Part shown: positions 41,911-55,421 of the stretch, piece after piece
Layout of the letters: each line of letters opens with the position of its first letter
Position numbering within the stretch: the first letter of the stretch is position 1
Source: Odiellus spinosus
Lineage: Eukaryota; Arthropoda; Arachnida; Opiliones; Phalangiidae
Direction: 5' to 3'
Length of the DNA: 64,000 nt
Assembly (NCBI GenBank): GCA_963920705.1
Contig: CAWUCO010000167.1
Location: 868,001 to 932,000, forward strand
Program-made: the position numbers and the translations under genes
The notes under the pieces: model-generated
Told to the model about the DNA's origin: nothing
Databases searched by the model: none
What the model saw: the letters and a program-made list of their open reading frames with translations, nothing else

Positions 41911-44728
41911 ATTTTGGCAATTTAGACAAGACCAAAGTCATTCGAAAGAGCAATTAATGGACAGTCTAAATAATAAGAGTTTTAAAAAATACGTTTAAAA
42001 ACAAGAAAAATATGGCCAATTCAAGAAATCATACATTATCAAAATAGTCAAATTTCAGATTTTAAAAATTCGCTTTTTGATATTAGATGTTTTTTGAATT
42101 GACCATATTTTCCATGTTTTTCAACGGATTTTCCAAAACTCTTGTTTTTTAGATAGTCCAATATTTGCTCTTTCGATAGGTGTGGATTTTGTCTAATTCG
42201 CTTAAAAATCAAATGTTTTGTGTACATTTGAATCCAATAATCTTGGATTTTTAAGCGTTTTTGCTTAATTTTAACCAATTTTATATTTGTCACGTTTTGG
42301 CAATTTAGACAAAACCAAAGTCATTCGAAAGAGCAATTAATGGACAGTCTAAATAATAAGAGTTTTCAAAAATCCGTTGAAAAATAAGAAAAATATGGCC
42401 AATTCAAGAAATCATACAATATCAAAATAGTCAAATTTCAGATTTTAAAAATTCGCTTTTTGATATTAGATGTTTTTTGAATTGACCATATTTTCCATGT
42501 TTTTCAACGGATTTTCCAAAACTCTTGTTTTTTAGATAGTCCAATATTTGCTCTTTCGATAGGTGTGGATTTTGTCTAAATCGCTTAAAAATCAAATGTT
42601 TTGTGTACATTTGAATCCAATAATCTTGGATTTTTAAGCGTTTTTGCTTAATTTTAACCAATTTTATATTTGTCACGTTTTGGCAATTTAGACAAAACCA
42701 AAGTCATTCGAAAGACCAATTAATGGACAGTCTAAATAATAAGAGTTTTCAAAAATCCGTTGAAAAACAAGAAAAATATGGCCAATTCAAGAAATCATAC
42801 AATATCAAAATAGTCAAATTTCAGATTTTAAAAATTCGCTTTTTGATATTAAATGTTTTTTGAATTGACCATGTTTTCCATGTTTTACAACGGATTTTCC
42901 AAAACTCTTGTTTTTTAGATAGTCCAATATTTGTTCTTTCGATAGGTGTTGATTTTGTCTAAATCGCTTAAAAATCAAATGTTTTGTGTCCATTTGAATC
43001 CAATAATCTTGGATTTTTAAGCGTTTTTGCTTAATTTTAACCAATTTTATATTTGTCACGTTTTGGCAATTTAGACAAAACCAAAGTCATTCGAAAGAGC
43101 AATTAATGGACAGTCTAAATAATAAGAGTTTTCAAAAATCCGTTGAAAAACAAGAAAAATATGGCCAATTCAAGAAATCATACAATATCAAAATAGTCAA
43201 ATTTCAGATTTTAAAAATTCGCTTTTTGATATTAGATGTTTTTTGAATTGACCATATTTTCCATGTTTTTCAACGGATTTTCCAAAACTCTTGTTTTTTA
43301 GATAGTCCAATATTTGCTCTTTCGATAGGTGTGGAATTTGTCTAAATCGCTTGAAAATCAAATGTTTTGTGTACATTTGAATCCAATAATCTTGGATTTT
43401 TAAGCGTTTTTGCTTAATTTTAACCAATTTTATATTTGTCACGTTTTGGCAATTTAGACAAAACCAAAGTCATTCGAAATAGCAATTAATGGACAGTCTA
43501 AATAATAAGAGGTTTCAAAAATCCGTTGAAAAACAACAAAAATATGGCCAATTCAAGAAATCATACAATATCAAAATAGTCAAATTTCAGATTTTAAAAA
43601 TTCGTTTTTTGATATTAAATGTTTTTTGAATTGACCATGTTTTCCATGTTTTACAACGGATTTTCCAAAACTCTTGTTTTTTAGATAGTCCAGTATTTGT
43701 TCTTTCGATAGGTGTTGATTTTGTCTAAATCGCTTAAAAATCAAATGTTTTGTGTCCATTTGAATCCAATAATCTTGGATTTTTAAGCGTTTTTGCTTAA
43801 TTTTAACCAATTTTATATTTGTCACGTTTTCGCAATTTAGACAAAACCAAAGTCATTCGAAAGAGCAATTAATGGACAGTCTAAATAATAAGAGTTTTCA
43901 AAAATGCGTTGAAAAACAAGAAAAATATGTCCAATTCAAGAAATCATATAATATCAAAGTAGTCAAATTTCAGATTTTAAAAATTCGCTTTTTGATATTA
44001 GATGTTTTTTGAATTGACCATATTTTCCATGTTTTTCAACGGATTTTCCAAAACTCTTGTTTTTTAGATAGTCCAATATTTGCTCTTTCGATTGGTGTTG
44101 ATTTTGTCTAAATCGCTTAAAAATCAAATGTTTTGTGTCCATTTGAATCCAATAATGTTTGATTTTTAAGCGTTTTAGCTTCATTTCAACCCATTTTTTA
44201 TTTGTAACATTTTGGCAATTTAGACAAAATCAAAGTCATTCGAAAGAGCAATTAATGGACAGTCTAAATAATAAGAGTTTTCAAAAATCCGTTGAAAAAC
44301 AAGAAAAATATGGCCAATTCAAGAAATCATACAATATCAAAATAGTAAAATTTCAGATTTTAAAAATTCGCTTTTTGATATTAAATGTTTTTTGAATTGA
44401 CCATGTTTTCCATGTTTTACAACGGATTTTCCAAAACTCTTGTTTTTTAGATAGTCCAATATTTGTTCTTTCGATAGGAGTTGATTTTGTCTAAATCGCT
44501 TAAAAATCAAATGTTTTGTGTCCATTTCAATCCAATAATCTTGGATTTTTAAGCGTTTTTGCTTAATTTTAACCAATTTTATATTTGTCACGTTTTGGCA
44601 ATTTAGACAAAGACAAAGTCTTTCGAAAGAGCAATTAATGGACAGTCTAAATAATAAGAGTTTTCAAAAATCCGTTGAAAAACAAGAAAAATATGGCCAA
44701 TTCAAGAAATCATACAATATCAAAATAG

Positions 44729-47700
44729 TCAAATTTCAGATTTTAAAAATTCGCTTTTTGATATTAGATGTTTTTTGAATTGACCATATTTTCCATGTTT
44801 TTCAACGGATTTTCCAAAACTCTTGTTTTTTAGATAGTCCAATATTTGCTCTTTCGATAGGTGTGGAATTTGTCTAAATCGCTTGAAAATCAAATGTTTT
44901 GTGTACATTTGAATCCAATAATCTTGGATTTTTAAGCGTTTTTGCTTAATTTTAACCAATTTTATATTTGTCACGTTTTGGCAATTTAGACAAAACCAAA
45001 GTCATTCGAAAGAGCAATTAATGGACAGTCTAAATAATAAGAGGTTTCAAAAATCCGTTGAAAAACAACAAAAATATGGCCAATTCAAGAAATCATACAA
45101 TATCAAAATATTCAAATTTCAGATTTTAAAAATTCGTTTTTTGATATTAAATGTTTTTTGAATTGACCATGTTTTCCATGTTTTACAACGGATTTTCCAA
45201 AATTCTTGTTTTTTAGATAGTCCAGTATTTGTTCTTTCGATAGGTGTTGATTTTGTCTAAATCGCTTAAAAATCAAATGTTTTGTGTCCATTTGAATCCA
45301 ATAATCTTGGATTTTTAAGCGTTTTTGCTTAATTTTAACCAATTTTATATTTGTCACGTTTTGGCAATTTAGACAAAACCAAAGTCATTCGAAAGAGCAA
45401 TTAATGGACAGTCTAAATAATAAGAGTTTTCAAAAATGCGTTGAAAAACAAGAAAAATATGTCCAATTCAAGAAGTCATATAATATCAAAGTAGTCAAAT
45501 TTCAGATTTTAAAAATTCGTTTTTTGATATTAGATGTTTTTTGAATTGACCATATTTTCCATGTTTTTCAACGGATTTTCCAAAACTCTTGTTTTTTAGA
45601 TAGTCCAATATTTGCTCTTTCGATTGGTGTGGAATTTGTCTAAATCGCTTGAAAATCAAATGTTTTGTGTACATTTGAATCCAATAATCTTGGATTTTTA
45701 AGCGTTTTTGCTTAATTTTAACCAATTTTATATTTGTCACGTTTTGGCAATTTAGACAAAACCAAAGTCATTCGAAAGAGCAATTAATGGACAGTCTAAA
45801 TAATAAGAGGTTTCAAAAATCCGTTGAAAAACAACAAAAATATGGCCAATTCAAGAAATCATACAATATCAAAATATTCAAATTTCAGATTTTAAAAATT
45901 CGTTTTTTGATATTAAATGTTTTTTGAATTGACCATGTTTTCCATGTTTTACAACGGATTTTCCAAAATTCTTGTTTTTTAGATAGTCCAGTATTTGTTC
46001 TTTCGATAGGTGTTGATTTTGTCTAAATCGCTTAAAAATCAAATGTTTTGTGTCCATTTGAATCCAATAATCTTGGATTTTTAAGCGTTTTTGCTTAATT
46101 TTAACCAATTTTATATTTGTCACGTTTTGGCAATTTAGACAAAACCAAAGTCATTCGAAAGAGCAATTAATGGACAGTCTAAATAATAAGAGTTTTCAAA
46201 AATGCGTTGAAAAACAAGAAAAATATGTCCAATTCAAGAAATCATATAATATCAAAGTAGTCAAATTTCAGATTTTAAAAATTCGCTTTTTGATATTAGA
46301 TGTTTTTTGAATTGACCATATTTTCCATGTTTTTCAACGGATTTTCCAAAACTCTTGTTTTTTAGATAGTCCAATATTTGCTCTTTCGATTGGTGTGGAA
46401 TTTGTCTAAATCGCTTGAAAATCAAATGTTTTGTGTACATTTGAATCCAATAATCTTGGATTTTTAAGCGTTTTTGCTTAATTTTAACCAATTTTATATT
46501 TGTCACGTTTTGGCAATTTAGACAAAACCAAAGTCATTCGAAAGAGCAATTAATGGACAGTCTAAATAATAAGAGGTTTCAAAAATCCGTTGAAAAACAA
46601 CAAAAATATGGCCAATTCAAGAAATCATACAATATCAAAATATTCAAATTTCAGATTTTAAAAATTCGTTTTTTGATATTAAATGTTTTTTGAATTGACC
46701 ATGTTTTCCATGTTTTACAACGGATTTTCCAAAATTCTTGTTTTTTAGATAGTCCAGTATTTGTTCTTTCGATAGGTGTTGATTATGTCTAAATCGCTTA
46801 AAAATCAAATGTTTTGTGTCCATTTGAATCCAATAATCTTGGATTTTTAAGCGTTTTTGCTTAATTTTAACCAATTTTATATTTGTCACGTTTTGGCAAT
46901 TTAGACAAAACCAAAGTCATTCGAAAGAGCAATTAATGGACAGTCTAAATAATAAGAGTTTTCAAAAATGCGTTGAAAAACAAGAAAAATATGTCCAATT
47001 CAAGAAATCATATAATATCAAAGTAGTCAAATTTCAGATTTTAAAAATTCGCTTTTTGATATTAGATGTTTTTTGAATTGACCATATTTTCCATGTTTTT
47101 CAACGGATTTTCCAAAACTCTTGTTTTTTAGATAGTCCAATATTTGCTCTTTCGATTGGTGTGGAATTTGTCTAAATCGCTTGAAAATCAAATGTTTTGT
47201 GTACATTTGAATCCAATAATCTTGGATTTTTAAGCGTTTTTGCTTAATTTTAACCAATTTTATATTTGTCACGTTTTGGCAATTTAGACAAAACCAAAGT
47301 CATTCGAAAGAGCAATTAATGGACAGTCTAAATAATAAGAGGTTTCAAAAATCCGTTGAAAAACAACAAAAATATGGCCAATTCAAGAAATCATACAATA
47401 TCAAAATATTCAAATTTCAGATTTTAAAAATTCGTTTTTTGATATTAAATGTTTTTTGAATTGACCATGTTTTCCATGTTTTACAACGGATTTTCCAAAA
47501 TTCTTGTTTTTTAGATAGTCCAGTATTTGTTCTTTCGATAGGTGTTGATTATGTCTAAATCGCTTAAAAATCAAATGTTTTGTGTCCATTTGAATCCAAT
47601 AATCTTGGATTTTTAAGCGTTTTTGCTTAATTTTAACCAATTTTATATTTGTCACGTTTTGGCAATTTAGACAAAACCAAAGTCATTCGAAAGAGCAATT

Positions 47701-47792
47701 AATGGACAGTCTAAATAATAAGAGTTTTCAAAAATGCGTTGAAAAACAAGAAAAATATGTCCAATTCAAGAAATCATATAATATCAAAGTAG
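44729..47792. repeat. 766-bp dimeric higher-order repeat in the satellite
   Basis: Two unit types alternate: one with the Tyr and Glu variants (units at 44729, 45495, 46261, 47027) and one with the Asp and Val variants (45112, 45878, 46644, 47410). The dimer is 766 bp. Confidence 0.85.
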
Positions 47793-50090
47793 TCAAATTT
47801 CAGATTTTAAAAATTCGCTTTTTGATATTAGATGTTTTTTGAATTGACCATATTTTCCATGTTTTTCAACGGATTTTCCAAAACTCTTGTTTTTTAGATA
47901 GTCCAATATTTGCTCTTTCGATTGGTGTTGATTTTGTCTAAATCGCTTAAAAATCAAATGTTTTGTGTCCATTTGAATCCAATAATGTTTGATTTTTAAG
48001 CGTTTTAGCTTCATTTCAACCCATTTTTTATTTGTAACGTTTTGGCAATTTAGACAAAATCAAAGTCATTCGAAAGAGCAATTAATGGACAGTCTAAATA
48101 ATAAGAGTTTTCAAAAATCCGTTGAAAAACAAGAAAAATATGGCCAATTCAATAAATCATACAATATCAAAATAGTAAAATTTCAGATTTTAAAAATTCG
48201 CTTTTTGATATTAAATGTTTTTTGAATTGACCATGTTTTCCATGTTTTACAACGGATTTTCCAAAACTCTTGTTTTTTAGATAGTCCAATATTTGTTCTT
48301 TCGATAGGTGTTGATTTTGTCTAAATCGCTTAAAAATCAAATGTTTTGTGTCCATTTGAATCCAATAATCTTGGATTTTTAAGCGTTTTTGCTTAATTTT
48401 AACCAATTTTATATTTGTCACATTTTGGCAATTTAGACAAAACCAAAGTCATTCGAAAGAGCAATTAAAAGACAGTCTAACTAATAAGAGTTTTCAAAAA
48501 TCCGTTGAAAAACAAGAAAAATATGGCCAATTCAAGAAATCATACTATATCAAAATAGTCAAATTTCAGATTTTAAAAATTCGCTTTTTAATATTAAATA
48601 TTTTTTGAATTGATAATGTTTTCCATGTTTTACAACGGATTTTCCAAAACTCTTGTTTTTTAGATAGTCCAATATTTGTTCTTTCGATAGGTGTTGATTT
48701 TGTCTAAATCGCTTAAAAATCAAATGTTTTGTGTCCATTTGAATCCAATGATCTTGGATTTTCAAGCGTTTTTGCTTAATTTTAACCAATTTTATATTTG
48801 TCACGTTTTGGCAATTTAGACAAAACCAAAGTCATTCGAAAGAGCAATTAATGGACAGTCTAAATAATAAGAGTTTTCAAAAATGCGTTGAAAAACAAGA
48901 AAAATATGTCCAATTCAAGAAATCATATAATATCAAAGTAGTCAAATTTCAGATTTTAAAAATTCGCTTTTTGATATTAGATGTTTTTTGAATTGACCAT
49001 ATTTTCCATGTTTTTCAACGGATTTTCCAAAACTCTTGTTTTTTAGATAGTCCAATATTTGTTCTTTCGATTGGTGTTGATTTTGTCTAAATCGCTTAAA
49101 AATCAAATGTTTTGTGTCCATTTGAATCCAATAATGTTTGATTTTTAAGCGTTTTAGCTTCATTTCAACCCATTTTTTATTTGTAACGTTTTGGCAATTT
49201 AGACAAAATCAAAGTCATTCGAAAGAGCAATTAATGGACAGTCTAAATAATAAGAGTTTTCAAAAATCCGTTGAAAAACAAGAAAAATATGGCCAATTCA
49301 ATAAATCATACAATATCAAAATAGTAAAATTTCAGATTTTAAAAATTCGCTTTTTGATATTAAATGTTTTTTGAATTGACCATGTTTTCCATGTTTTACA
49401 ACGGATTTTCCAAAACTCTTGTTTTTTAGATAGTCCAATATTTGTTCTTTCGATAGGTGTTGATTTTGTCTAAATCGCTTAAAAATCAAATGTTTTGTGT
49501 CCATTTGAATCCAATAATCTTGGATTTTTAAGCGTTTTTGCTTAATTTTAACCAATTTTATATTTGTCACATTTTGGCAATTTAGACAAAACCAAAGTCA
49601 TTCGAAAGAGCAATTAAAAGACAGTCTAACTAATAAGAGTTTTCAAAAATCCGTTGAAAAACAAGAAAAATATGGCCAATTCAAGAAATCATACTATATC
49701 AAAATAGTCAAATTTCAGATTTTAAAAATTCGTTTTTTGATATTAAATATTTTTTGAATTGACCATGTTTTCCATGTTTTACAACGGATTTTCCAAAACT
49801 CTTGTTTTTTAGATAGTCCAGTATTTGTTCTTTCGATAGGTGTTGATTTTGTCTAAATCGCTTAAAAATCAAATGTTTTGTGTCCATTTGAATCCAATAA
49901 TCTTGGATTTTTAAGCGTTTTTGCTTAATTTTAACCAATTTTATATTTGTCACGTTTTGGCAATTTAGACAAAACCAAAGTCATTCGAAAGAGCAATTAA
50001 TGGACAGTCTAAATAATGAAGTTTTCAAAAATCCGTTGAAAAACAAGAAAAATATGGCCAATTCAAGAAATCATACAATATCAAAATAGT
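47793..50090. repeat. 1149-bp trimeric higher-order repeat in the satellite
   Basis: A unit with a distinct linker (ORF starting MKLKRLKIKHYW) at 47793 recurs at 48942, and its neighbours repeat with the same 1149-bp spacing. The same variant also occurs at 43963, ten units (3830 bp) before 47793. Confidence 0.75.
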
Positions 50091-50125
50091 CAAATTTCAG
50101 ATTTTAAAAATTCGCTTTTTGATAT

Positions 50126-50425
50126 TTTTCTTGTTTTTCAACGGATTTTTGAAAACTCTTATTATTTAGACTGTCCATTAATTGCTCTTTCGAATGACTT
50201 TGGTTTTGTCTAAATTGCCAAAACGTGACAAATATAAAATTGGTTAAAATTAAGCAAAAACGCTTAAAAATCCAAGATTATTGGATTGAAATGGACAAAA
50301 AACATTAATTTTTAAGCGATTTAGACAAAATCAACTCCTATCGAAAGAACAAATATTGGACTATCTAAAAAACAAGAGTTTTGGAAAATCCGTTGTAAAA
50401 CATGGAAAACATGGTCAATTCAAGA
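50126..50425. repeat. Inverted segment inside one satellite unit
   Basis: Here the order of arms is reversed: the plus-arm sequence appears complemented first (TTCTTGTTTTTCAACGG) and the minus arm is complemented at the end (ACATGGTCAATTCAAG). Both junctions fall inside sequence shared by the two arms, so this is an inversion through the internal inverted repeat. Confidence 0.85.
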
Positions 50426-50829
50426 AATCATACAATATCAAAATAGTAAAATTTCAGATTTTAAAAATTCGCTTTTTGATATTAAATGTTTTTTGAATTG
50501 ACCATGTTTTCCATGTTTTACAACGGATTTTCCAAAACTCTTGTTTTTTAGATAGTCCAATATTTGTTCTTTCGATAGGAGTTGATTTTGTCTAAATCGC
50601 TTAAAAATCAAATGTTTTTTGTCCATTTGAATCCAATAATCTTTAATTTTTAAGCGTTTTTGCTTAATTTTAACCAATTTTATATTTGTCACGTTTTGGC
50701 AATTTAGACAAAACCAAAGTCATTCGAAAGAGCAATTAATGGACAGTCAAAATAATAAGAGTTTTCAAAAATCCGTTGAAAAACAAGAAAAATATGGCCA
50801 ATTCAAGAAATCATACAATATCAAAATAG

Positions 50830-53800
50830 TCAAATTTCAGATTTTAAAAATTCGCTTTTTGATATTAAATGTTTTTTGAATTGACCATGTTTTCCATGTT
50901 TTACAACGGATTTTCCAAAACTCTTGTTTTTTAGATAGTCCAATATTTGTTCTTTCGATAGGTGTTGATTTTGTCTAAATCGCTTAAAAATCAAATGTTT
51001 TGTGTCCATTTGAATCCAATAATCTTTAATTTTTAAGCGTTTTTGCTTAATTTTAACCAATTTTATATTTGTCACGTTTTGGCAATTTAGACAAAACCAA
51101 AGTCATTCGAAAGAGCAATTAATGGACAGTCTAAATAATAAGAGTTTTCAAAAATCCGTTTAAAAACAAGAAAAATATGCCAATTCAAGAAATCATACAA
51201 TATCAAAATAGTCAAATTTCAGATTTTAAAAATTAGCTTTTTGATATTAAATTTTTTTTGAATTGACCATATTTTCCATGTTTTTCAACGGATTTTCCAA
51301 AACTCTTGTTTTTAAGATAGTCCAATATTTGTTCTTTCGATAGGTGTTGATTTTGTCTAAATCGCTTAAAAATCAAATGTTTTGTGTCCATTTGAATCCA
51401 ATAATCTTTGATTTTTAAGCGTTTTTGCTTAATTTTAACCAATTTTATATTTGTCACGTTTTGGCAATTTAGACAAAACCAAAGTCATTCGAAAGAGCAA
51501 TTAATGGACAGTCTAAATAATAAGAGTTTTCAAAAATCCGTTTAAAAACAAGAAAAATATGGCCAATTCAAGAAATCATACAATATCAAAATAGTCAAAT
51601 TTCAGATTTTAAAAATTAGCTTTTTGATATTAAATTTTTTTTGAATTGACCATATTTTCCATGTTTTTCAACGGATTTTCCAAAACTCTTGTTTTTAAGA
51701 TAGTCCAATATTTGTTCTTTCGATAGGTGTTGATTTTGTCTAAATCGCTTAAAAATCAAATGTTTTGTGTCCATTTGAATCCAATAATCTTTGATTTTTA
51801 AGCGTTTTTGCTTAATTTTAACCAATTTTATATTTGTCACGTTTTGGCAATTTAGACAAAACCAAAGTCATTCGAAAGAGCAATTAATGGACAGTCTAAA
51901 TAATAAGAGTTTTCAAAAATCCGTTGAAAAACAAGAAAAATATGGCCAATTCAAGAAATCATACAATATCAAAATAGTCAAATTTCAGATTTTAAAAATT
52001 CGCTTTTTGATATTAAATGTTTTTTGAATTGACCATGTTTTCCATGTTTTACAACGGATTTTCCAAAACTCTTGTTTTTTAGATAGTCCAATATTTGTTC
52101 TTTCGATAGGTGTTGATTTTGTCTAAATCGCTTAAAAATCAAATGTTTTGTGTCCATTTGAATCCAATAATCTTTGATTTTTAAGCGTTTTTGCTTAATT
52201 TTAACCAATTTTATATTTGTCACGTTTTGGCAATTTAGACAAAACCAAAGTCATTCGAAAGAGCAATTAATGGACAGTCTAAATAATAAGAGTTTTCAAA
52301 AATCCGTTTAAAAACAAGAAAAATATGGCCAATTCAAGAAATCATACAATATCAAAATAGTCAAATTTCAGATTTTAAAAATTAGCTTTTTGATATTAGA
52401 TGTTTTTTGAATTGACCATATTTTCCATGTTTTTCAACGGATTTTCCAAAACTCTTGTTTTTAAGATAGTCCAATATTTGTTCTTTCGATAGGTGTTGAT
52501 TTTGTCTAAATCGCTTAAAAATCAAATGTTTTGTGTCCATTTGAATCCAATAATCTTGGATTTTTAAGCGTTTTTGCTTAATTTTAACCAATTTTATATT
52601 TGTCACGTTTTGGCAATTTAGACAAAACCAAAGTCATTCGAAAGAGCATTAATGAACAGACTAAATAATAACAGTTTTCAAAAATCCGTTGAAAAACAAG
52701 AAAAATATGGCCAATTCAAGAAATCATACAACATCAAAATAGTCAAATTTCAGATTTTAAAAATTCGCTTTTTGATATTAAATGTTTTTTGAATTGACCA
52801 TGTTTTCCATGTTTTACAACGGATTTTCCAAAAATCTTGTTTTTTAGATAGTCCAATATTTGTTCTTTCGATAGGTGTTGATTTTGTCTAAATCGCTTAA
52901 AAATCAAATGTTTTGTGTCCATTTGAATCCAATAATCTTGGATTTTTAAGCGTTTTTGCTTAATTTTAAACAATTTTATATTTGTCACGTTTTGGCAATT
53001 TAGACAAAACCAAAGTCATTCGAAAGAGCAATTAATGGACAGTCTAAATAATAAGAGTTTTCAAAAATCCGTTGAAAAACAAGAAAAATATGGCCAATTC
53101 AAGAAATCATACAATATCAAAATAGTCAAATTTCAGATTTTAAAAATTCGCTTTTTGATATTAAATGTTTTTTGAATTGACCATGTTTTCCATGTTTTAC
53201 AACGGATTTTCCAAAACTCTTGTTTTTTAGATAGTCCAATATTTGTTCTTTCGATAGGTGTTGATTTTGTCTAAATCGCTTAAAAATCAAATGTTTTGTG
53301 TCCATTTGAATCCAATAATCTTTAATTTTTAAGCGTTTTTGCTTAATTTTAACCAATTTTATATTTGTCACGTTTTGGCAATTTAGACAAAACCAAAGTC
53401 ATTCGAAAGAGCAATTAATGGACAGTCTAAATAATAAGAGTTTTCAAAAATCCGTTTAAAAACAAGAAAAATATGCCAATTCAAGAAATCATACAATATC
53501 AAAATAGTCAAATTTCAGATTTTAAAAATTAGCTTTTTGATATTAAATTTTTTTTGAATTGACCATATTTTCCATGTTTTTCAACGGATTTTCCAAAACT
53601 CTTGTTTTTAAGATAGTCCAATATTTGTTCTTTCGATAGGTGTTGATTTTGTCTAAATCGCTTAAAAATCAAATGTTTTGTGTCCATTTGAATCCAATAA
53701 TCTTTGATTTTTAAGCGTTTTTGCTTAATTTTAACCAATTTTATATTTGTCACGTTTTGGCAATTTAGACAAAACCAAAGTCATTCGAAAGAGCAATTAA

Positions 53801-55421
53801 TGGACAGTCTAAATAATAAGAGTTTTCAAAAATCCGTTTAAAAACAAGAAAAATATGGCCAATTCAAGAAATCATACAATATCAAAATAGTCAAATTTCA
53901 GATTTTAAAAATTAGCTTTTTGATATTAAATTTTTTTTGAATTGACCATATTTTCCATGTTTTTCAACGGATTTTCCAAAACTCTTGTTTTTAAGATAGT
54001 CCAATATTTGTTCTTTCGATAGGTGTTGATTTTGTCTAAATCGCTTAAAAATCAAATGTTTTGTGTCCATTTGAATCCAATAATCTTTGATTTTTAAGCG
54101 TTTTTGCTTAATTTTAACCAATTTTATATTTGTCACGTTTTGGCAATTTAGACAAAACCAAAGTCATTCGAAAGAGCAATTAATGGACAGTCTAAATAAT
54201 AAGAGTTTTCAAAAATCCGTTGAAAAACAAGAAAAATATGGCCAATTCAAGAAATCATACAATATCAAAATAGTCAAATTTCAGATTTTAAAAATTCGCT
54301 TTTTGATATTAAATGTTTTTTGAATTGACCATGTTTTCCATGTTTTACAACGGATTTTCCAAAACTCTTGTTTTTTAGATAGTCCAATATTTGTTCTTTC
54401 GATAGGTGTTGATTTTGTCTAAATCGCTTAAAAATCAAATGTTTTGTGTCCATTTGAATCCAATAATCTTTGATTTTTAAGCGTTTTTGCTTAATTTTAA
54501 CCAATTTTATATTTGTCACGTTTTGGCAATTTAGACAAAACCAAAGTCATTCGAAAGAGCAATTAATGGACAGTCTAAATAATAAGAGTTTTCAAAAATC
54601 CGTTTAAAAACAAGAAAAATATGGCCAATTCAAGAAATCATACAATATCAAAATAGTCAAATTTCAGATTTTAAAAATTAGCTTTTTGATATTAGATGTT
54701 TTTTGAATTGACCATATTTTCCATGTTTTTCAACGGATTTTCCAAAACTCTTGTTTTTAAGATAGTCCAATATTTGTTCTTTCGATAGGTGTTGATTTTG
54801 TCTAAATCGCTTAAAAATCAAATGTTTTGTGTCCATTTGAATCCAATAATCTTGGATTTTTAAGCGTTTTTGCTTAATTTTAACCAATTTTATATTTGTC
54901 ACGTTTTGGCAATTTAGACAAAACCAAAGTCATTCGAAAGAGCATTAATGAACAGACTAAATAATAACAGTTTTCAAAAATCCGTTGAAAAACAAGAAAA
55001 ATATGGCCAATTCAAGAAATCATACAACATCAAAATAGTCAAATTTCAGATTTTAAAAATTCGCTTTTTGATATTAAATGTTTTTTGAATTGACCATGTT
55101 TTCCATGTTTTACAACGGATTTTCCAAAAATCTTGTTTTTTAGATAGTCCAATATTTGTTCTTTCGATAGGTGTTGATTTTGTCTAAATCGCTTAAAAAT
55201 CAAATGTTTTGTGTCCATTTGAATCCAATAATCTTGGATTTTTAAGCGTTTTTGCTTAATTTTAAACAATTTTATATTTGTCACGTTTTGGCAATTTAGA
55301 CAAAACCAAAGTCATTCGAAAGAGCAATTAATGGACAGTCTAAATAATAAGAGTTTTCAAAAATCCGTTGAAAAACAAGAAAAATATGGCCAATTCAAGA
55401 AATCATACAATATCAAAATAG
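50830..55421. repeat. 2296-bp six-unit block duplicated in tandem
   Basis: Six successive units at 50830, 51233, 51616, 51978, 52382 and 52743 (ORF ends) recur at 53126, 53529, 53912, 54274, 54678 and 55039, each displaced by exactly 2296 bp, with the same private variants and truncations. Confidence 0.93.
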
